Source of the DNA: Mangifera indica
Lineage: Eukaryota; Streptophyta; Magnoliopsida; Sapindales; Anacardiaceae
DNA: 64,000 nt
Assembly: GCF_011075055.1 (NCBI RefSeq)
Contig: NC_058154.1
Span: 3,906,001-3,970,000, forward strand
Direction: 5' to 3'
Positions 11,491 through 24,936 of this stretch are shown here, one piece after another (within the stretch, counting starts at the first letter, position 1; each line of letters opens with the position of its first letter). The notes beneath the pieces were generated by a model. That model was not told the origin of the DNA. It saw only the letters and a list, made by a program, of their open reading frames with translations, and did not search any database. The position numbers were made by a program, and so were the translations under genes.

Positions 11491-12639
11491 ATAAGTTGTT
11501 GAACTTATATATTGCATTGGTGATACAATATTGAAAACCATGAATTTAAATTCATTTTGTATTTAAACTTGTGTCCAAAAATTCTTGGATTTTCATTATA
11601 TATACATAGTTTTTAGCTTAAAGAAATTATAATGTCACATAAGTTAAAGATTGACTCACTCATATGAGCAATCGTGTTTGACGATGAGAGAGTAAAAAAA
11701 GATTAGACATTATTTTTGAGAAAAGTGGAGTTAAGAGAGTATGCCAATGAGAGACAAATTTCTTGAGAAAAGATTTGTCAAAGTTAAAATGTCGCCTTAA
11801 TAATCAATCAAGATGAGGTCATGATAGATCAATTTAAAAATAATAGATTTGGATTCCCCATATCCAAATAATTTTTGAATGTTATATGTGAGTTCTTAAT
11901 ATGGATAAATACTTACAAGTGTAAAGATGATTAAGAACTCAAGTTAGACATTGATTACAACAACTGAATTAAGATTTGTACAGTATTGGTAATGACATTT
12001 GAGAAAATACATACTGTAACAAATGATTCATACCATGTGTGCATAAGTAAGACGACCAATTGAAATAGTGAGAAGATGAATCTCTGCTCCCTTACTTTAT
12101 GAGACTTTATGAGGTTTACCTTATGTTAGTATCCTTTAACTCTTTGATATTGTTCGATGTAACTCTTTGATGTTGTTCGATGTTTACTCTTAGTGTTGCT
12201 ATCTTAGTTTGACCCTATGAGCACACATGATTCAGTTTATAGAATATGACTGGAAAAATAACTAAATTTAAATTGAGAATTTCAAGTAAAAAAGGAAGAC
12301 TTATATTATGTGTGTCCATTTGTTAGTCGATCATGTCATTCATATGTGATAATAGACTTGATCATGGATATATAGGAAAACAACACAATGATAAATGATA
12401 GAATAAAGAGAGCTAATGTTATCAAGTAAGTCTGAGGTGCTACGAGCCTATCGTTTTATTATTTTTTATTCAAGTTGAAGTGACTATGTTATTCCTAATA
12501 GATGCATAGTATTTAGCTCCTAAATTCAAGTTGCTTATGAGGTCGTATAACACATTTATGAGTATGAAACGTACTGCCATATAAGATTTCTATGACTAAG
12601 TATTTGACTTGGGTCTTCCATTAGGTGTGAGTAGGAGAT
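11491..12639. other. Copia 3' non-coding tail
   Basis: No ORF is supported. A 23-bp unit (aactctttgatattgttcgatgt) occurs twice in a row at about 12138-12183. Position between pol and a probable 3' LTR suggests this belongs to the same copia element. Confidence 0.4.
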
Positions 12640-13010
12640 ATTGGGTTTGGGTCCACCTATGACAGGTTAACCAAACTCGATTTGCTTAACTGTCAAAAGA
12701 TAGTTGTTGGATGACAGTTAGACTATTATTTAAATGTTCAAACTGCCTCCCCAACAAGATTAGATTACACATTTTATTTTTTATAGAAAAAATTTCTTCT
12801 TCTTCATTCTGGAAAAACTAAAACACAAAGAGATCATGTCTCCCAAAAGAAATGCAATACGTGGGCAAATAGGGTTATGGAAATTACTTATGTCAATGCC
12901 TTGTAGCATATTCGAATAATTCAAAAACCAAAACGTCAAACCGGGTATGCATTTTTCAGTTTACAGAATATGAATTTGACATGTTTAATTGTTTCTAATA
13001 GATGTAAATG
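12640..13010 (+). repeat. Probable 3' LTR of the first copia element (partial)
   Basis: A purine-rich tract (gtgtgagtaggagata) precedes ttgggtttgggtccacc, like a polypurine tract followed by a copia LTR start. The downstream end could not be fixed, and the 5' LTR lies outside the window, so this is by analogy. Confidence 0.4.
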
Positions 13011-13164
13011 ATCTTGAAGATATATAATTTGTTCTTAGTATTAATATCCACTAACATGTAGAATAGCTAGACAAATGACTTGCTTGTTATAAAAAAGAGA
13101 TAAACCTAGCATCAATGATTGTCTAAATAATGAGGCTAAAAGGGGCTACATATGAATTGTTCTT

Positions 13165-13305
13165 TATGATGGAACCATTGAAAGCTCGATGTATGTATAG
13201 TTTTACATGAAACTTGATATTGCTTTTGCAACTAAGGCTCTCAATTGATATCTTACAAATCCAAGTCTTGATCATTGGACTATAATTAAAGAGGTAATGA
13301 GATAT
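13165..13305 (+). pseudogene. Short copia reverse transcriptase/RNase H fragment
   Basis: In one frame the region reads close to the copia block RPDI-AFA...YL-NPG-DHW-A-K-(V/I)-RY, here LDIAFATKAL, YLTNPSLDHW, IIKEVMRY. It is too short and broken to be part of a functional element. Confidence 0.6.
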
Positions 13306-13485
13306 GATCAACAATAATGATTTTCATTAAGTTGAAATGAATTCTAGCTCTAGATATGTTATTATATTTGTTAAATGGGTCATATTCTAGATAAAGCGTC
13401 AAGTAGTTATTAGTAATGTCCTCAACCGTGTACATGAAAATTATATCTTGTTATATAACAACCTCTCAGGTTTTGTGGTTGAAGG
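13306..13485. other. Unannotated spacer
   Basis: AT-rich sequence with no recognisable feature between the copia fragment and the solo LTR. Confidence 0.4.
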
Positions 13486-13490
13486 ATTAC

Positions 13491-15591
13491 ATAACACCTA
13501 CAGATATGTTCAAGGGTATTTTAGTCTTTTAGCTTTGCGTGTAATTAATTATGGTTAAGTATGGTTAAGCATGCAAGCATTTTAAGAAACTTTACATGAT
13601 TATAGAATGATTTAAGACTAAGTTGATTGAGGCGTAACATGATTGGGTATTGTTATGTGGTGGACACTAAAACTTTGCTTGAATCTTGAATACTAGATGT
13701 AACTAATTAACTCTGAATCATCTTATTACTCTGGAAGTGTTTAAAACTAGGTTTAAGGTGGTTTTAGCCTTAGATAATTATGAATTTTTGGTTGTAAACG
13801 CTAAAGAACTTAAGACAAAATTCTGAAAATTTCATAACAAATGCCCATGTGAAATTGAGGAAAATTCTCCTTGTGTGTGACATGTGCATGGGTGTGCGTA
13901 AGAAGAGAGAACACCCCCTGTGTACTTTTAAGGAAAATGGACTTTAGGGATTTGAAAGATGATAATTTTATATTTGAATATTGAATTAACTATTTTACCT
14001 CCAAACGGGATAATTATGCTAGAAAATAGGAAGAAAGGCCATGACGAAGGCTATTGAAAATAAAAACTATTATAGGGGTGCTCAACTATGTGGACGATGA
14101 CATAGACACCAATTAGAGCGACTCCAAGTAAAAAATACCAATGGCTTAGTGTAGTATGGAGGTTATTGAGCTAAGTGTAATGTGGCTTGCCACTAAACTA
14201 TGTGCAGTGTGACGTATAACTAAGTTGAGTGCAATGTGATATAACCATTGAGTTGTGTGTTGTGTAGCAATAAAAATATATATGGTTAGCCTGTGTGACC
14301 CCGACCCAAAGTCTAGTTGGCATGTGTACAGAGCACACCATATAGTTGACATCAAGGATGTCAATTGCTTTTATTACATATCGGGGATGTCACGTGTAGG
14401 CCTAGATATGATTCGAGCCAACTTGATCTCAAAAGTCGATTTGGCTTGATTTAGCTTAGCTCAAATTCATGTGATTAAAATTCAAATCGAACTCAACCAA
14501 AAGATTTGACTTGTTTTTTAATTAGAGTCGAACTTGAGCCAAAGGTGTTCGACTTGGTTTAGCTTGAATTCAACTCGATTGAAGAATGTCCTAGTATAGT
14601 TTCTTGTGCAGATACTTTTACTATAGGGACTCAATTATCACCATAGTAAAAACTTCATCAAATTATCTTCAAACCTATTTTTCATATTTTCATATTCTCT
14701 AGATTTCATTTTTGTCTTACCATCTTCTAAATAGAGAGGTCATTTTTGGAATGTTCCAATTGGATGTAGAGATGGGATGATTACCAATTTTCAATATAGT
14801 TTGGATATAATTCGAGCCAGCTCAGTCTCGAAAGTTGATTTGATTCGATTTATCTTGACTCAAATTTGTTTATTAAAACTTAAATCGAACTAGAGCCGAT
14901 AGATTTAACTCAATTTTTAATGTAAGCCCAACTAGAGTAGAAGTGTGTTCGGGCTCGGCTTAGCCTAAATCCATCCTTAGTCATGTGCTTTCATTATACG
15001 CCAAGGACATCATTTTACATCGTTAGGTATAAGTCAATAGTGATAACACTAATATTGAGAATAGGCACATGTATTGAATAAATTGGATGGTCATCTAGAA
15101 TATTAGGAAAACATCCGAAATACCACAATATCGACAAATATGGGACACTTGGGAAATAAATTATAATGTTATGTTATATGCTTACCTACTTACTAAGCAT
15201 GTTTCACTCACTGTGTTCCCTTATGATTTTGTAGGTAGATTCGTGAAGTAGTGGGGCGACGACAGAGGCAATTGTTCAACTTGAGATGTTGCATAATGGG
15301 TAAGGGCATTTTTGTCATTTTACTATGTTGGACATTATTTATTGTTTTTGTCATTATTTGTGATTGGATTTTCATGTGTATTAGGATCTTGTCATGTATG
15401 TTTGTTTGATGGTTTAACTTATTGATCTTGATTCATTGAATAACCATTACACCTTAGGGATTGTGGATTTTATGATGAGAACCATGCATGCTTTTATTAT
15501 TTGTTGTAATAATTTTTAAAAGTTAAAAGTAACACGTCACTTGGGGTACATATCCTGGGTAAAGGTATATAGTTGGAGAGATGTGTTACAT
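13491..15591 (+). mobile_element. Solo LTR, Ty3 type (about 2.1 kb)
   Basis: It begins ataacacct and ends gtgttacat, a decayed form of the TGTAACACC...GGTGTTACA ends usual in large plant Ty3 LTRs. It is flanked by attac at 13486-13490 and attac at 15592-15596, a perfect 5-bp duplication. Near its 3' part is tacttactaagcatgtttcactcact, a variant of the TTACTGA...CACTC block also seen at 41530 and 48605. There are no internal coding regions, so it is a solo LTR left by recombination. Confidence 0.65.
14385..14970. repeat. Two stretches of TCGA/GCTC-rich degenerate repeat
   Basis: At 14395-14590 and again at 14805-14970 the sequence repeats variants of gattcgagccaacttgatctc, ttggcttgatttagcttagctca and aaattcaaatcgaactc. 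The two stretches are clear homologues of each other inside the solo LTR. A similar motif style recurs at 56320-56745. Confidence 0.6.
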
Positions 15592-15596
15592 ATTAC

Positions 15597-18500
15597 ATTT
15601 CCAAACTACTTGTTCAATTTATAGATTACTTGATCTACTATGATAGTAGTGCATATGTGTTCTTTACTAAGAACGACAATGCCGCAAGTAGATCAATATA
15701 TAAAAAAATAAATATCTTACAATTAGGAACATCATAAAGAAGGGGATGATTACAAAAGAGTACATAAATATAGAATTGATAAGGTTGAATTCTCTAACCA
15801 AATGACTGAGACATGTAGCCCATGTAGTCATATTGAAAACATGATGGTATTTAGGGTTTTGCTTTTAGACTTTGTAACTCAAAACACATCTCTCTCATGA
15901 TTTTCCGATATAGGTTTTGCCAAAGGATGTCACATACATCCCCCTTATAGGACTCAACGTCTTTGTGGAGGTTTACTTCACCATCGCTTAAGAGGACATG
16001 CAGTACAACTTTGATATCATTTGTAACATCTTTAATCCAATAGTGTTTAACCCACTGTCAAGAAATTGTCCACTTTGGAAATACAGTCCATCATGATTTT
16101 GCTTTTGGTCTTTGTAAAGCAAAATGCATTTTGACAACTTAAAGAACTTACAAACTATTTAATTAGTTAAATCTACTCATCTCCAAGTGATATGGGATGC
16201 ACAGACAAACCTAATATCTTTTTCATACGCATATGGTTCATCTTAAGTATATCAGTTGTATCTATGCAACATGTGTCTCAATAATATGGTTTATTTTGAG
16301 TATGATAGTTGTATGAGTATTTTTTTTTTTTTTTATATCTTGAGACTATTAGTGAAAAATATTGACTTCATTAGAAGTTATGAATTTCTCCAACTTTTTT
16401 ATTTAAGCATATTGATTAAAAAAAATCATAATAAGGACTGACAGATGATAACATATTTTTCTGATCACTTTTGAATGTTATTCTTGTCATACTCCTAAAT
16501 TATAAATTTATGTAATATAGTTAGTGATTATAATCATGAATGTCTTATATTGATTATAAATATATGAATTGTCTTGGTTCGTCATTGATAGTCATATTGA
16601 TCGAATTGTTGGACAAAATGTCATCATTAGAGCATGTTGTTTTCTTAAAAAATAGTGATCACTTTAAAATAAATTGTTGTCTATCCAGAATATTAGAATA
16701 TTAGAAAATTAATCTTTGCCTAAGTGGAAGAATATTAGAAAATTTCTCCAATGTAGGCAAACATTGATATTATTTTTAACTTAATAAAACTTGGATAAAT
16801 GTATAGTCCAATGAATTTTGCTTCACGGGCATATCATGATCAATTTTGTTAAATGTCTTATACACTTCATAAATAAAATCTAGATGGTGATGATGCAAGT
16901 TTAGAGTATTGAGTTTATTGGGCTTTTGATGGGGACCCAATAAACTAATATAAAAGAAGGCTAGATCCTTTTTCTCAATGCAGACGTGATTATTAATCAA
17001 TTTAAATAGTCATACCGGAAGCATATCGGAAGGGAGGATTAATTTCACTCGATTGATAATCAATCAGATTTGGACTACATTTGGCATCAACAATAGCATA
17101 TCAAATTTGTCTGAATTCTTAAATCTTTTGATTGCAAGTATTCTATAATTAAGGACCAGTCTGCAGTTCTTCATATCATAGTCTAGGATGAAAAGTCCCT
17201 TTACAATATTTATAATTAATAATAATTATATGTTTAATTGTGACTTAAATTGAACAAAACAAGGCGACCTCACTTCTGCGTTTTGGCCTTTTTCGATGAC
17301 ATCGAATCCGTTAGAAGAAATTTTTTGAATGTTTTAGTAAAACTTCAATTTGTTTTGCCCCTATCGAAGTGAGAAATTGTCACAATAAATTTCTGGACTA
17401 ATTTTTCCAAAACTTACATACATGATGGTTACACTCCGTCAATTAAGATTCTTCGAAAAAACAAAAAAGGAAAAAGTTCAATATGTTTTGCCTCTCCTCC
17501 CTCAGCAGATAGAATTCCATTGAGTGGTCATACATAGACATAATGAAATAATTGTTCAAGAACACTCAGTTTCTGGAAGTTTATATGTAGATTAGAATTA
17601 AAGCTAATCTATTCAATATAATATAATGTTTACTGATGTACCAAACATATAACTTATTCAAAAATTAGAAACTGGCTATTACTAAATTCTGGAATTGAAA
17701 TGGGATTAATTAATGTTTAAAGGATTGGTAGGAATTATAGGTAAGATGTAGCATTACATGGGGTGGAAGCCAAGTTCAAGAAGGGAGACAATTATATACC
17801 TTTGACGTGAATGAAATGTATAATAGTTTAGTAATTTGCTTTCCAATTGACGCTATAAAGATATTTTGGGAGAGAAATTGGTCAGGACTTGCCATACCAT
17901 ACATTTAAATTAAATTAGGGTTATATTCGATTTAAGTCAAATTGAATATAAGGTTGGTTTGAATTCAGATCAAATTTATAATATTTAATTCGTGTTAGAA
18001 ATTTTTTTATGTAGGTTAACATTAATTATGATTTTGGTTTAATAAAATTGGAAAATTAAATAATTCAATATCAGTTTACAGATGAACTTAAGTAATCATT
18101 AATAATAAGCCCAATATACTTAAATATTATAATCTAGGTAGATAACATAAGCGTGGATCTTGAGGTTTATTGGACTTTGATGGGAGGTCAATTAACCTGC
18201 TATATATCAGTTAGGTCTTTGCTTTAAAACCTAATATAGAATACTTGTAGTATAGCTTACTTATTCAAAGCTGTCATTTAGGAAGGTTTTTGAAGTAGAA
18301 GACCAAGTCATGTTAAAAGGTAATCTTGACAAGTAATTTCAACAGTTTTACGGATTCAGTTGTGTGACAATTTAGGTATTTCTAAAACCCTGATATTTAA
18401 TTCAATATTTTATAATTTATGTATAGATCATATGAATTGAGAATTTGCATATTTCATGTTTGTTTATGCAAAATTATCTTACAATTCTAGTTTGTTTAAA

Positions 18501-20009
18501 CTTGTATACAGTTTTATCAGAGAATATTATCAGTATGAATGTTGTTATCAAATAAACAAACTAATCATTCTCAAACCGAATTATCAAGGGAGAGTTCCAA
18601 TTCAATATCAGGTTGGATTGTACCCACCTCTTCATTTAATTACCATCAAACTTGGGAACAAACATAAGTTCTTGAAATAAATTGAATTGCTAATCGATGT
18701 TGCTGGCTTTGTTTGCTTTCCGAAGGGATATAATATGTTTTCACGAAAAGATAGAAAATGAGGGGAAAAGGAGGGAATGAGAGAGAAGAGGAGGAAACTT
18801 CATGAGACTTGACATTAATTTAAAGGCTGTTGGCTACATGTGGTATTTGGGATATGATTATTTTTAGATAACAATATTGGTCAATGGTATTGACTGTAAT
18901 AAACATTAATTATAAATTTTATAAATTAATTTAAACAATTATTGGGGCCTATTGAGGGTTACAAATTAGTTTAAAATTTGTTAAATTTTTATAAAGTTAG
19001 TGAAAAGACAATAATGCATCCCCCCACCCCAATTTATTTATTTTTTTATGCACCTTTGTGCATAACTTTTTGACGATGTTGCCCTTGCTCACCTCTAACT
19101 CTATTTGGATTTGTCATGCTTGCTCAGGTCTACCAATTCTCCAGTAGATCTACTAATGAAAAACTCTATTTTAATTGTAATGTACCATTTCTGCCAACTC
19201 TGAGATGTCTTATCCCTTGAATAAGCCAGAAGCGCACACATCTAGTGCCCCGCCTCTCTTTCAATTTGCAGGTTCCTTTTTTTAATTCTAATCATCACTC
19301 AAATCTGATCATGATTTGAACAATCATGCATAATTTGTCACATTTTTATTTTAATCATTGTGCATATCCAATAGCTTGTTGGGCTTTGGGGTTTCTTCTT
19401 ATATTGAGAAAACTAAATTTATTTTATGTAAAAAGTTTGACCTATTATAATCATGAATTAAGACAAAATAAGGTTCAACATAACAAAACAACATATAAAT
19501 AACATAAAAAAGTTAGAATACAAGAAAAGAGAAGAAGAGACAAAAAACGTTGTCTTAGTCTTTTAGTGCATGCTCGCAGGAGATTTTTGTTTTCTCTTAC
19601 TTTCACTGTTAGATCACTTTGATTTTTGGACTACATTTTGTTTCTTAAGTAAATTGTTATCTATGTTGAAACGTAGCTGGTTGCATGTTGTAATTTAGTT
19701 CAGATAACTTTTAGGAAAAATGTCTTTTCCTCTTTCGTCTACCATTGGATTACTCTCAAATTTTAATAGTATTTTAGATACATCTGGTGCTATAGTTTGG
19801 ATAGTGGAGATTCATTTGTTATGCTTGTAAGATGAAATATAAGCTTTCGAGTTTGTTGTGATATTCATTATTTTGTTACAGTGGTGTTATTGTTGTGTTT
19901 TGTTGCTTTAGAGAGTTGTGCACTCATTCATAAGCTGAAAACTATGTACTATTATTTTGGATATAGTTGATTTGTTTGTTTGAGCGATGTCCTTATTAAA
20001 TAATATTTA
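15597..20009. other. 4.4-kb gene-free region
   Basis: No coding region, RNA gene or clear transposon boundary was found. ORFs here are under 75 codons and resemble no protein I know. A T-homopolymer lies at about 16320-16334. Confidence 0.5.
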
Positions 20010-20476
20010 CTTGTCAGTCTAATCCTTCATTATTCATTCACCGTACATCTACCTTAATTGTGATTTAACTTGTTTATATGGATGATTTGGTTATCATTGG
20101 TTTTAATAGCATAGTTGTTATAAACTATATCTCGACATTATGCTTTGCCTTCGCTTGTCAAGATTTAGGTACCTCGGTTTCTTCCTTGGTATAGAAGTGG
20201 TTTGACAACCTGTTGCTTTACATCTGTCTCAACATCATTGCATGATAGATTTGCTTCGACGTTTCTAAAATGACTTGTGCACTTTTTGTGCTACCCCTTT
20301 GGTCTATTCCAAGACATCACCATCCGATGATGGTATCCTATTTCCAGATGCTACTTTTTATCATAGCATGATGGTGGCCTCCAATATCTTACATTCACCC
20401 AACTTGATATTGCTTTTGCTGTGAATTAGGTTGCTCAACACCTATTTGCTCTTAGTCACAGAGACATGCATTTAGT
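20010..20476 (+). pseudogene. Second Ty1/copia remnant, 5' piece (reverse transcriptase)
   Basis: One frame contains the reverse transcriptase catalytic block (LVYMDDLVIIG, intact YMDD) and downstream shifted frames give FACQDLG and later copia-like blocks. The frame is interrupted at 20476 by a Ty3-type LTR and resumes after 22862. Stops and shifts are present. Confidence 0.75.
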
Positions 20477-22862
20477 TGTAACACTTCTCTTTAAATACAT
20501 ATCCCTAATGGGAATGTGACCTAAAGAAACGTACATAACTAAACTATTGAAAATCATTAATGGATAATCATAATCATAAAATATGCAAAAAAGTGATGTA
20601 ATAAAAATAACTGTCTTATTAATCAAAACTCATAAAATAATAAGTGTGTAAAAATCTCTGATATAAAATAACTGTATAAATAATGAGTAATCACTATGTC
20701 CGAAAAAAAAAATAATAATAATGATAGTTGTATGTCTGCTAAAATTAAAAGGCTATAGGTGCCCATTTCCCTTGCACAGCTGCTCATTAGATCGTTAGAT
20801 CTCTTGCCTGCCTTGCTACTCATCTCTATCTACAAAACATATAAAAGGAAACACATGAATAAAATTTAGTAAGTGGTGACCTTTCGACATTCAAAACTAA
20901 TATGAATAAACTGATGTTAAAACTTACGTTCCATCCGTAAGCTAAATGTGGTCACATTACAACACCTCGTTGCCCTAATATAGATCATTCATGAAAATTG
21001 AGAAGACCCGAACTAGAATTGGCATATTTGATGTCTTGGTAAAAGTTACTATTGTGCCTTGCACACGTGTCAAATGATCTATTGGGCTAACTAGAACACC
21101 CTGATCACATAGGAAAAATCTCTTATAGTAACTCATTCTTTTACCACATAAGCTTGTCAGAACTACTGACTAACTATTTAGAGATGACTTCAACCTTGGG
21201 CATATATGCGGTGCACCCTACTGATCACGTGAAAAATATATAAAATCTACATCCTTACCATGTACACCTGAATTGAACTGGGTGACTATGTGCTTTGGCA
21301 CCAAGTGCATGATGCATCTCATAGGTATTTATCCTTATTGTCTTCACGATTCTCATCACTTACGCACATAGCTAGTGACAATCTAAATGTATGACACTAG
21401 CCTTAAGGTTATTGACTTTCAATCTGAATTTGATTCGATCCAAGCTTGTGTTGTCGGACACCTATATTAAGTTTTTCTTGAATTCTTTATTCTTTGGTTG
21501 TTCATTATTATTCTTGCTTAATTTTTCCCTTTTATGCGCATAGCTTAGGGGTATAATCATCTTTTATCTTTGTTTAGGGGTACACGATCATATGCTTCTC
21601 CACCTACACTCATGTGCTTCTTGACCTGTATACACAGGTGTGTGGTACTCAGTGCACAATTATGCATAGAGTAGGTACGTATAGAGAGATGACCTGGACA
21701 CACTTTCATGCATGATGATCCATGTGTACAAACCACGACCTTTAACCACACACGTCGTCCACTTTTGAAAAGTCATACACAAACGTGTGTTTTAGACCAT
21801 ATGATTGTGCATGTCTTCCTTCAAAATAAGTGTGAGAATCTCAGACTTTTGAAATTTCTGAAATGACACATGGGCCTATATAGAGCCATACACGACCATG
21901 TGTCATGATCTAGAAATTGTGTCTTAAGAGTTTCTACATTACATAGACGCAACACAAGTATTATAACCACACCAGCCAGTTTCGAACATATCTCTAAAGA
22001 GCCTTAAACAAGTATACGCATTGGAAAACATGTATTACAATCTATATACAATCACTTCTAGGCATTATTGCATTATCAAGTCAAAACACATAACATTCAT
22101 ACCATAATCATGTTGATATGATTCTTGGATGTATATGCATAAATCAAACAATCTCTTCCACACCTAATCCACTAGAACCATCACACATATGCAAGAACAT
22201 ATGCACACATTACTGCTCATATGTATATAAACTCTAATTTCATCAATTCCATACAATCAAGAGGATAGGCAAGCGTATGGCTTATCATAATTGCATATTA
22301 AATCAGACATATCATATAGATTATCATTGCTATATCTAAACAACTTTAGATCATGTGTGTAATAGTAAAACTCTAAAATTTCATGATCAAACAAGGGAAG
22401 CCACTCCATTTACTTAGATTTCGACAAAAATGTTTCCTTTACATGGCTACAGTGATTTTGATGATCGATGACAACTTCTTAGATGACGAAATTACTCTTT
22501 CTCTCTCTTACACTCTTTGCTTTCCACAATTGTGAATGATAATGTGAGAGAGTTAGGGTTATTGCATTTTTATTTTAATTCCAACACGTGATACATGAGA
22601 ATGTATAAGTGATATACGAGAATGTATAGGTCATACACGACCTTGTATCAAGTTGCATAACTAGAGTGACTTTTTATTTCATCGTGATCACAATTTAATT
22701 CAAAAGTTTGACTTTCTACTGACCATACACGATCGTGTATGTTTTCATATATGGGTGTGTACCCTTCCATACACGAGCGTGTACCTCCAAAAATCATTAA
22801 TCATTGAATTTAAAACTAGAAAAAAAAGGGAAATGCCTCTAGGCTTATTTATGGGTATTACA
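20477..22862 (-). mobile_element. Ty3-type solo LTR inserted in the copia remnant (about 2.4 kb)
   Basis: On + it starts tgtaacac and ends gggtattaca, so on - it has the TGTAATACCC...GTGTTACA ends of this LTR class. Near its - strand 5' part are repeated near-palindromes such as atacacgatcgtgtat (22732-22741 region) and tacacgagcgtgta. Flanks ttagt and ataat are a poor 5-bp duplication. Removing the insert brings the two copia halves back into one frame, which supports the borders to within a few bases. Confidence 0.6.
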
Positions 22863-23423
22863 ATAATTAAACGCATTTTTTGCTACATTAAGGGAACCTT
22901 GTTTCATGGTCTCCAATTTTATTGTAACTCTAGTCCTCATCTCCTTGCCTATTCTGATGCTGACTAGGTTGTTGATATTTCAACATGTCACTTTATCATT
23001 GGTGGTTGTGTTTTTCTAGGTCATAATCTTGTTTGTTAAACTATCAAGAAATAGGTTACTGTCTTGCTCTAGTGTAGAGTCTGAGTACCGGGTGCTTGCA
23101 CATATGATTGCTGATTTTCGGTGGTTTTGTTATCTTCTACGAGAGCTCGACATTCCACTACACTCATCTTCTTTTGTGCTTTGTAACAATTAGTCTGCTC
23201 TACAAATGGCTACCAATCCAGTGCTTCATACTCACATGACATATCAATATCAACTTGCACTTTATCCATGAGTTAGCTTCTTGTAAGGGGTCATTCGACT
23301 CTGACCAATCTCTACCATTTCTCAACTTGTTAATATTTTTACCAAAGGATTATCTCATGAGCATTTTCTTTCTCTATGTCTTCAATTGCAGCTTCGAGAG
23401 CTACTGTTGCAATTGCGGAGGAG
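22863..23423 (+). pseudogene. Second Ty1/copia remnant, 3' piece (RNase H)
   Basis: It reads IKRIFCYIKGTLFHGLQFY, then LLAYSDAD, the usual copia RNase H start, followed by shifted frames with VLHTHMTYQ-type and FTK-like end blocks. It ends at the purine-rich tract gcggaggag directly before the LTR at 23424. Confidence 0.8.
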
Positions 23424-23646
23424 TGTTAAATAATATCTACTTTCCCATTTGGTCAAATTATGATTAGATCTAATTTTGATTGATTTGATAAGATTTGATT
23501 TTGATTTAATTTGATTCTAATTTGATATTATTTTAATTTGATGTATATTATTTTTCTCGTTTCATAAGATTATATTTTCTTTCCAGATTTTATTGTAATA
23601 CTATAAATTGTACAATAGTTCATCAATAATATTTATTCAGTTTACA
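23424..23646 (+). repeat. 3' LTR of the second copia element
   Basis: It starts tgttaaataatatctac immediately after a polypurine tract and ends near tattcagtttaca. The terminal part (catcaataatatttattcagtttaca) resembles the LTR ends at 37030 and 39570. No matching 5' LTR was found upstream, so the element is truncated on that side. Confidence 0.6.
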
Positions 23647-23927
23647 ATCCAATTTATATTTCTTTAGGCCTATTGTTTTACTCTTTACATTAAAGAAGTT
23701 TTCACATTAAATTATGGTGTTCTTTTTTATTATATTTGTTTTTGGTTGTTTGATATGCTAGAATGATATTTTGGTTGATTATTTGTTGTCACATAGAACA
23801 ATCAAGAAGGGGAGAGTTTGATTTTGGTCTTGTTAGTTTAGTTGTTTTCTTCCTAACATGTCTCCCTTTTGGGTGTTTTCCTATTGCTAAGAAATGATAA
23901 AAGAGAAGAAAGGTAAAAAAAGGTATG

Positions 23928-23930
<3 letters not shown>

Positions 23931-24025
<95 letters not shown>

Positions 24026-24027
24026 GT
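23931..24027. repeat. (TA)n microsatellite
   Basis: About 40 near-uninterrupted TA dinucleotides from 23931 to 24012, then imperfect copies. The translated (IY)n ORF across it is an artefact. Confidence 0.95.
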
Positions 24028-24248
24028 GGTTAAGGGAAAAATATAATTTGTTTGTAGAACTAAGAATGTAAGTGGTCTTAAATCTATTGTAGATTGAGTA
24101 ACCTTTCAACCGGTAAAACTAACATATGACATTGATGAATAAACGAAAAATTAAATTTTTTAAACTTAAAAAATGGAAAGTTGTTATTTCATCAAAGTTC
24201 AAACGGGAATCTTGCTTGAAATTGGGTGCATGAGATGAAAATTAATCT

Positions 24249-24253
24249 TAGGA
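24249..24253. repeat. Left 5-bp target duplication of the chromovirus
   Basis: tagga precedes the left LTR and recurs at 30504-30508 directly after the right LTR. Confidence 0.85.
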
Positions 24254-24911
24254 TGTTAGGAACCTGGCAAGATGGTAGGTTTCCCTTCCAAATTTTGAAT
24301 CTAATCCTATGAACTCTTCCCACAACAGATCACTTATTCTGTTTTATCTAACAGCAGACTCCAATCTTCTCATCCAACAAGCAACACTAGCATTTATCAC
24401 TCAACCAAGCTAAGCAAATAATGTTAACTAATGCAAGAAGAAATAAGGAAATTGCAGATCATTTCATTAATCCATGACAACAATACATGTTTAACTTCAA
24501 GTGTTCATAATTCTCCAAATCAAGGGAAAACAAACAAAAATAACAATAACAATAATAATAACTATTCTAGTACTGGAATTCGAGAGCCAGTCCTTTCCCT
24601 GTCTACTTAGCCAACAATTAACAAATTCTCCAGAATAAAGTCCCCTTTTCTTTTTTTTCTGCCATATAAAGGATGTGCAGTCTCTAATAGAATCCTCTAC
24701 TCTACTTCCTCACATGCTGCCATCTGTACCAACTGGATGGACAAGATCATTTTGTTCCAGTGTAGCTTCCTTGATTCCTAGATTGCCCTCCTCATCACTG
24801 CTCTCTGAATCTTTAGCTGAGAGCCTCTCTGGATCACTTTCTCTTTTCTCCACTGGACCATCTCCCACTTCCTTCTTTTTGGGCCTACAAAAATATACCT
24901 TTGTGATCAGG
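24254..24911 (-). repeat. 3' LTR of the chromovirus
   Basis: Homologous to 29859-30503 from tgttaggaacctggc up to gatcagg. The last ~10 bases seen in the other LTR (ctctatca) are missing here and replaced by a C tract. An extra segment near 24330-24353 is absent from the other LTR. Confidence 0.9.
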
Positions 24912-24936
24912 CCCCCCCCCCCCCCCCCCCCCCCCC
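24912..24936. repeat. 25-bp poly-C tract at the LTR/polypurine junction
   Basis: A homopolymer of C on + (G on the element's coding strand) stands exactly where the 3' LTR start and its G-rich polypurine tract are expected. It is either an expanded polypurine tract or an assembly or sequencing artefact. Confidence 0.85.

Noticed and set aside
23789..24109. 106-codon minus-strand ORF
   Set aside because: It is produced by translating the (TA)n microsatellite, giving (IY)n.
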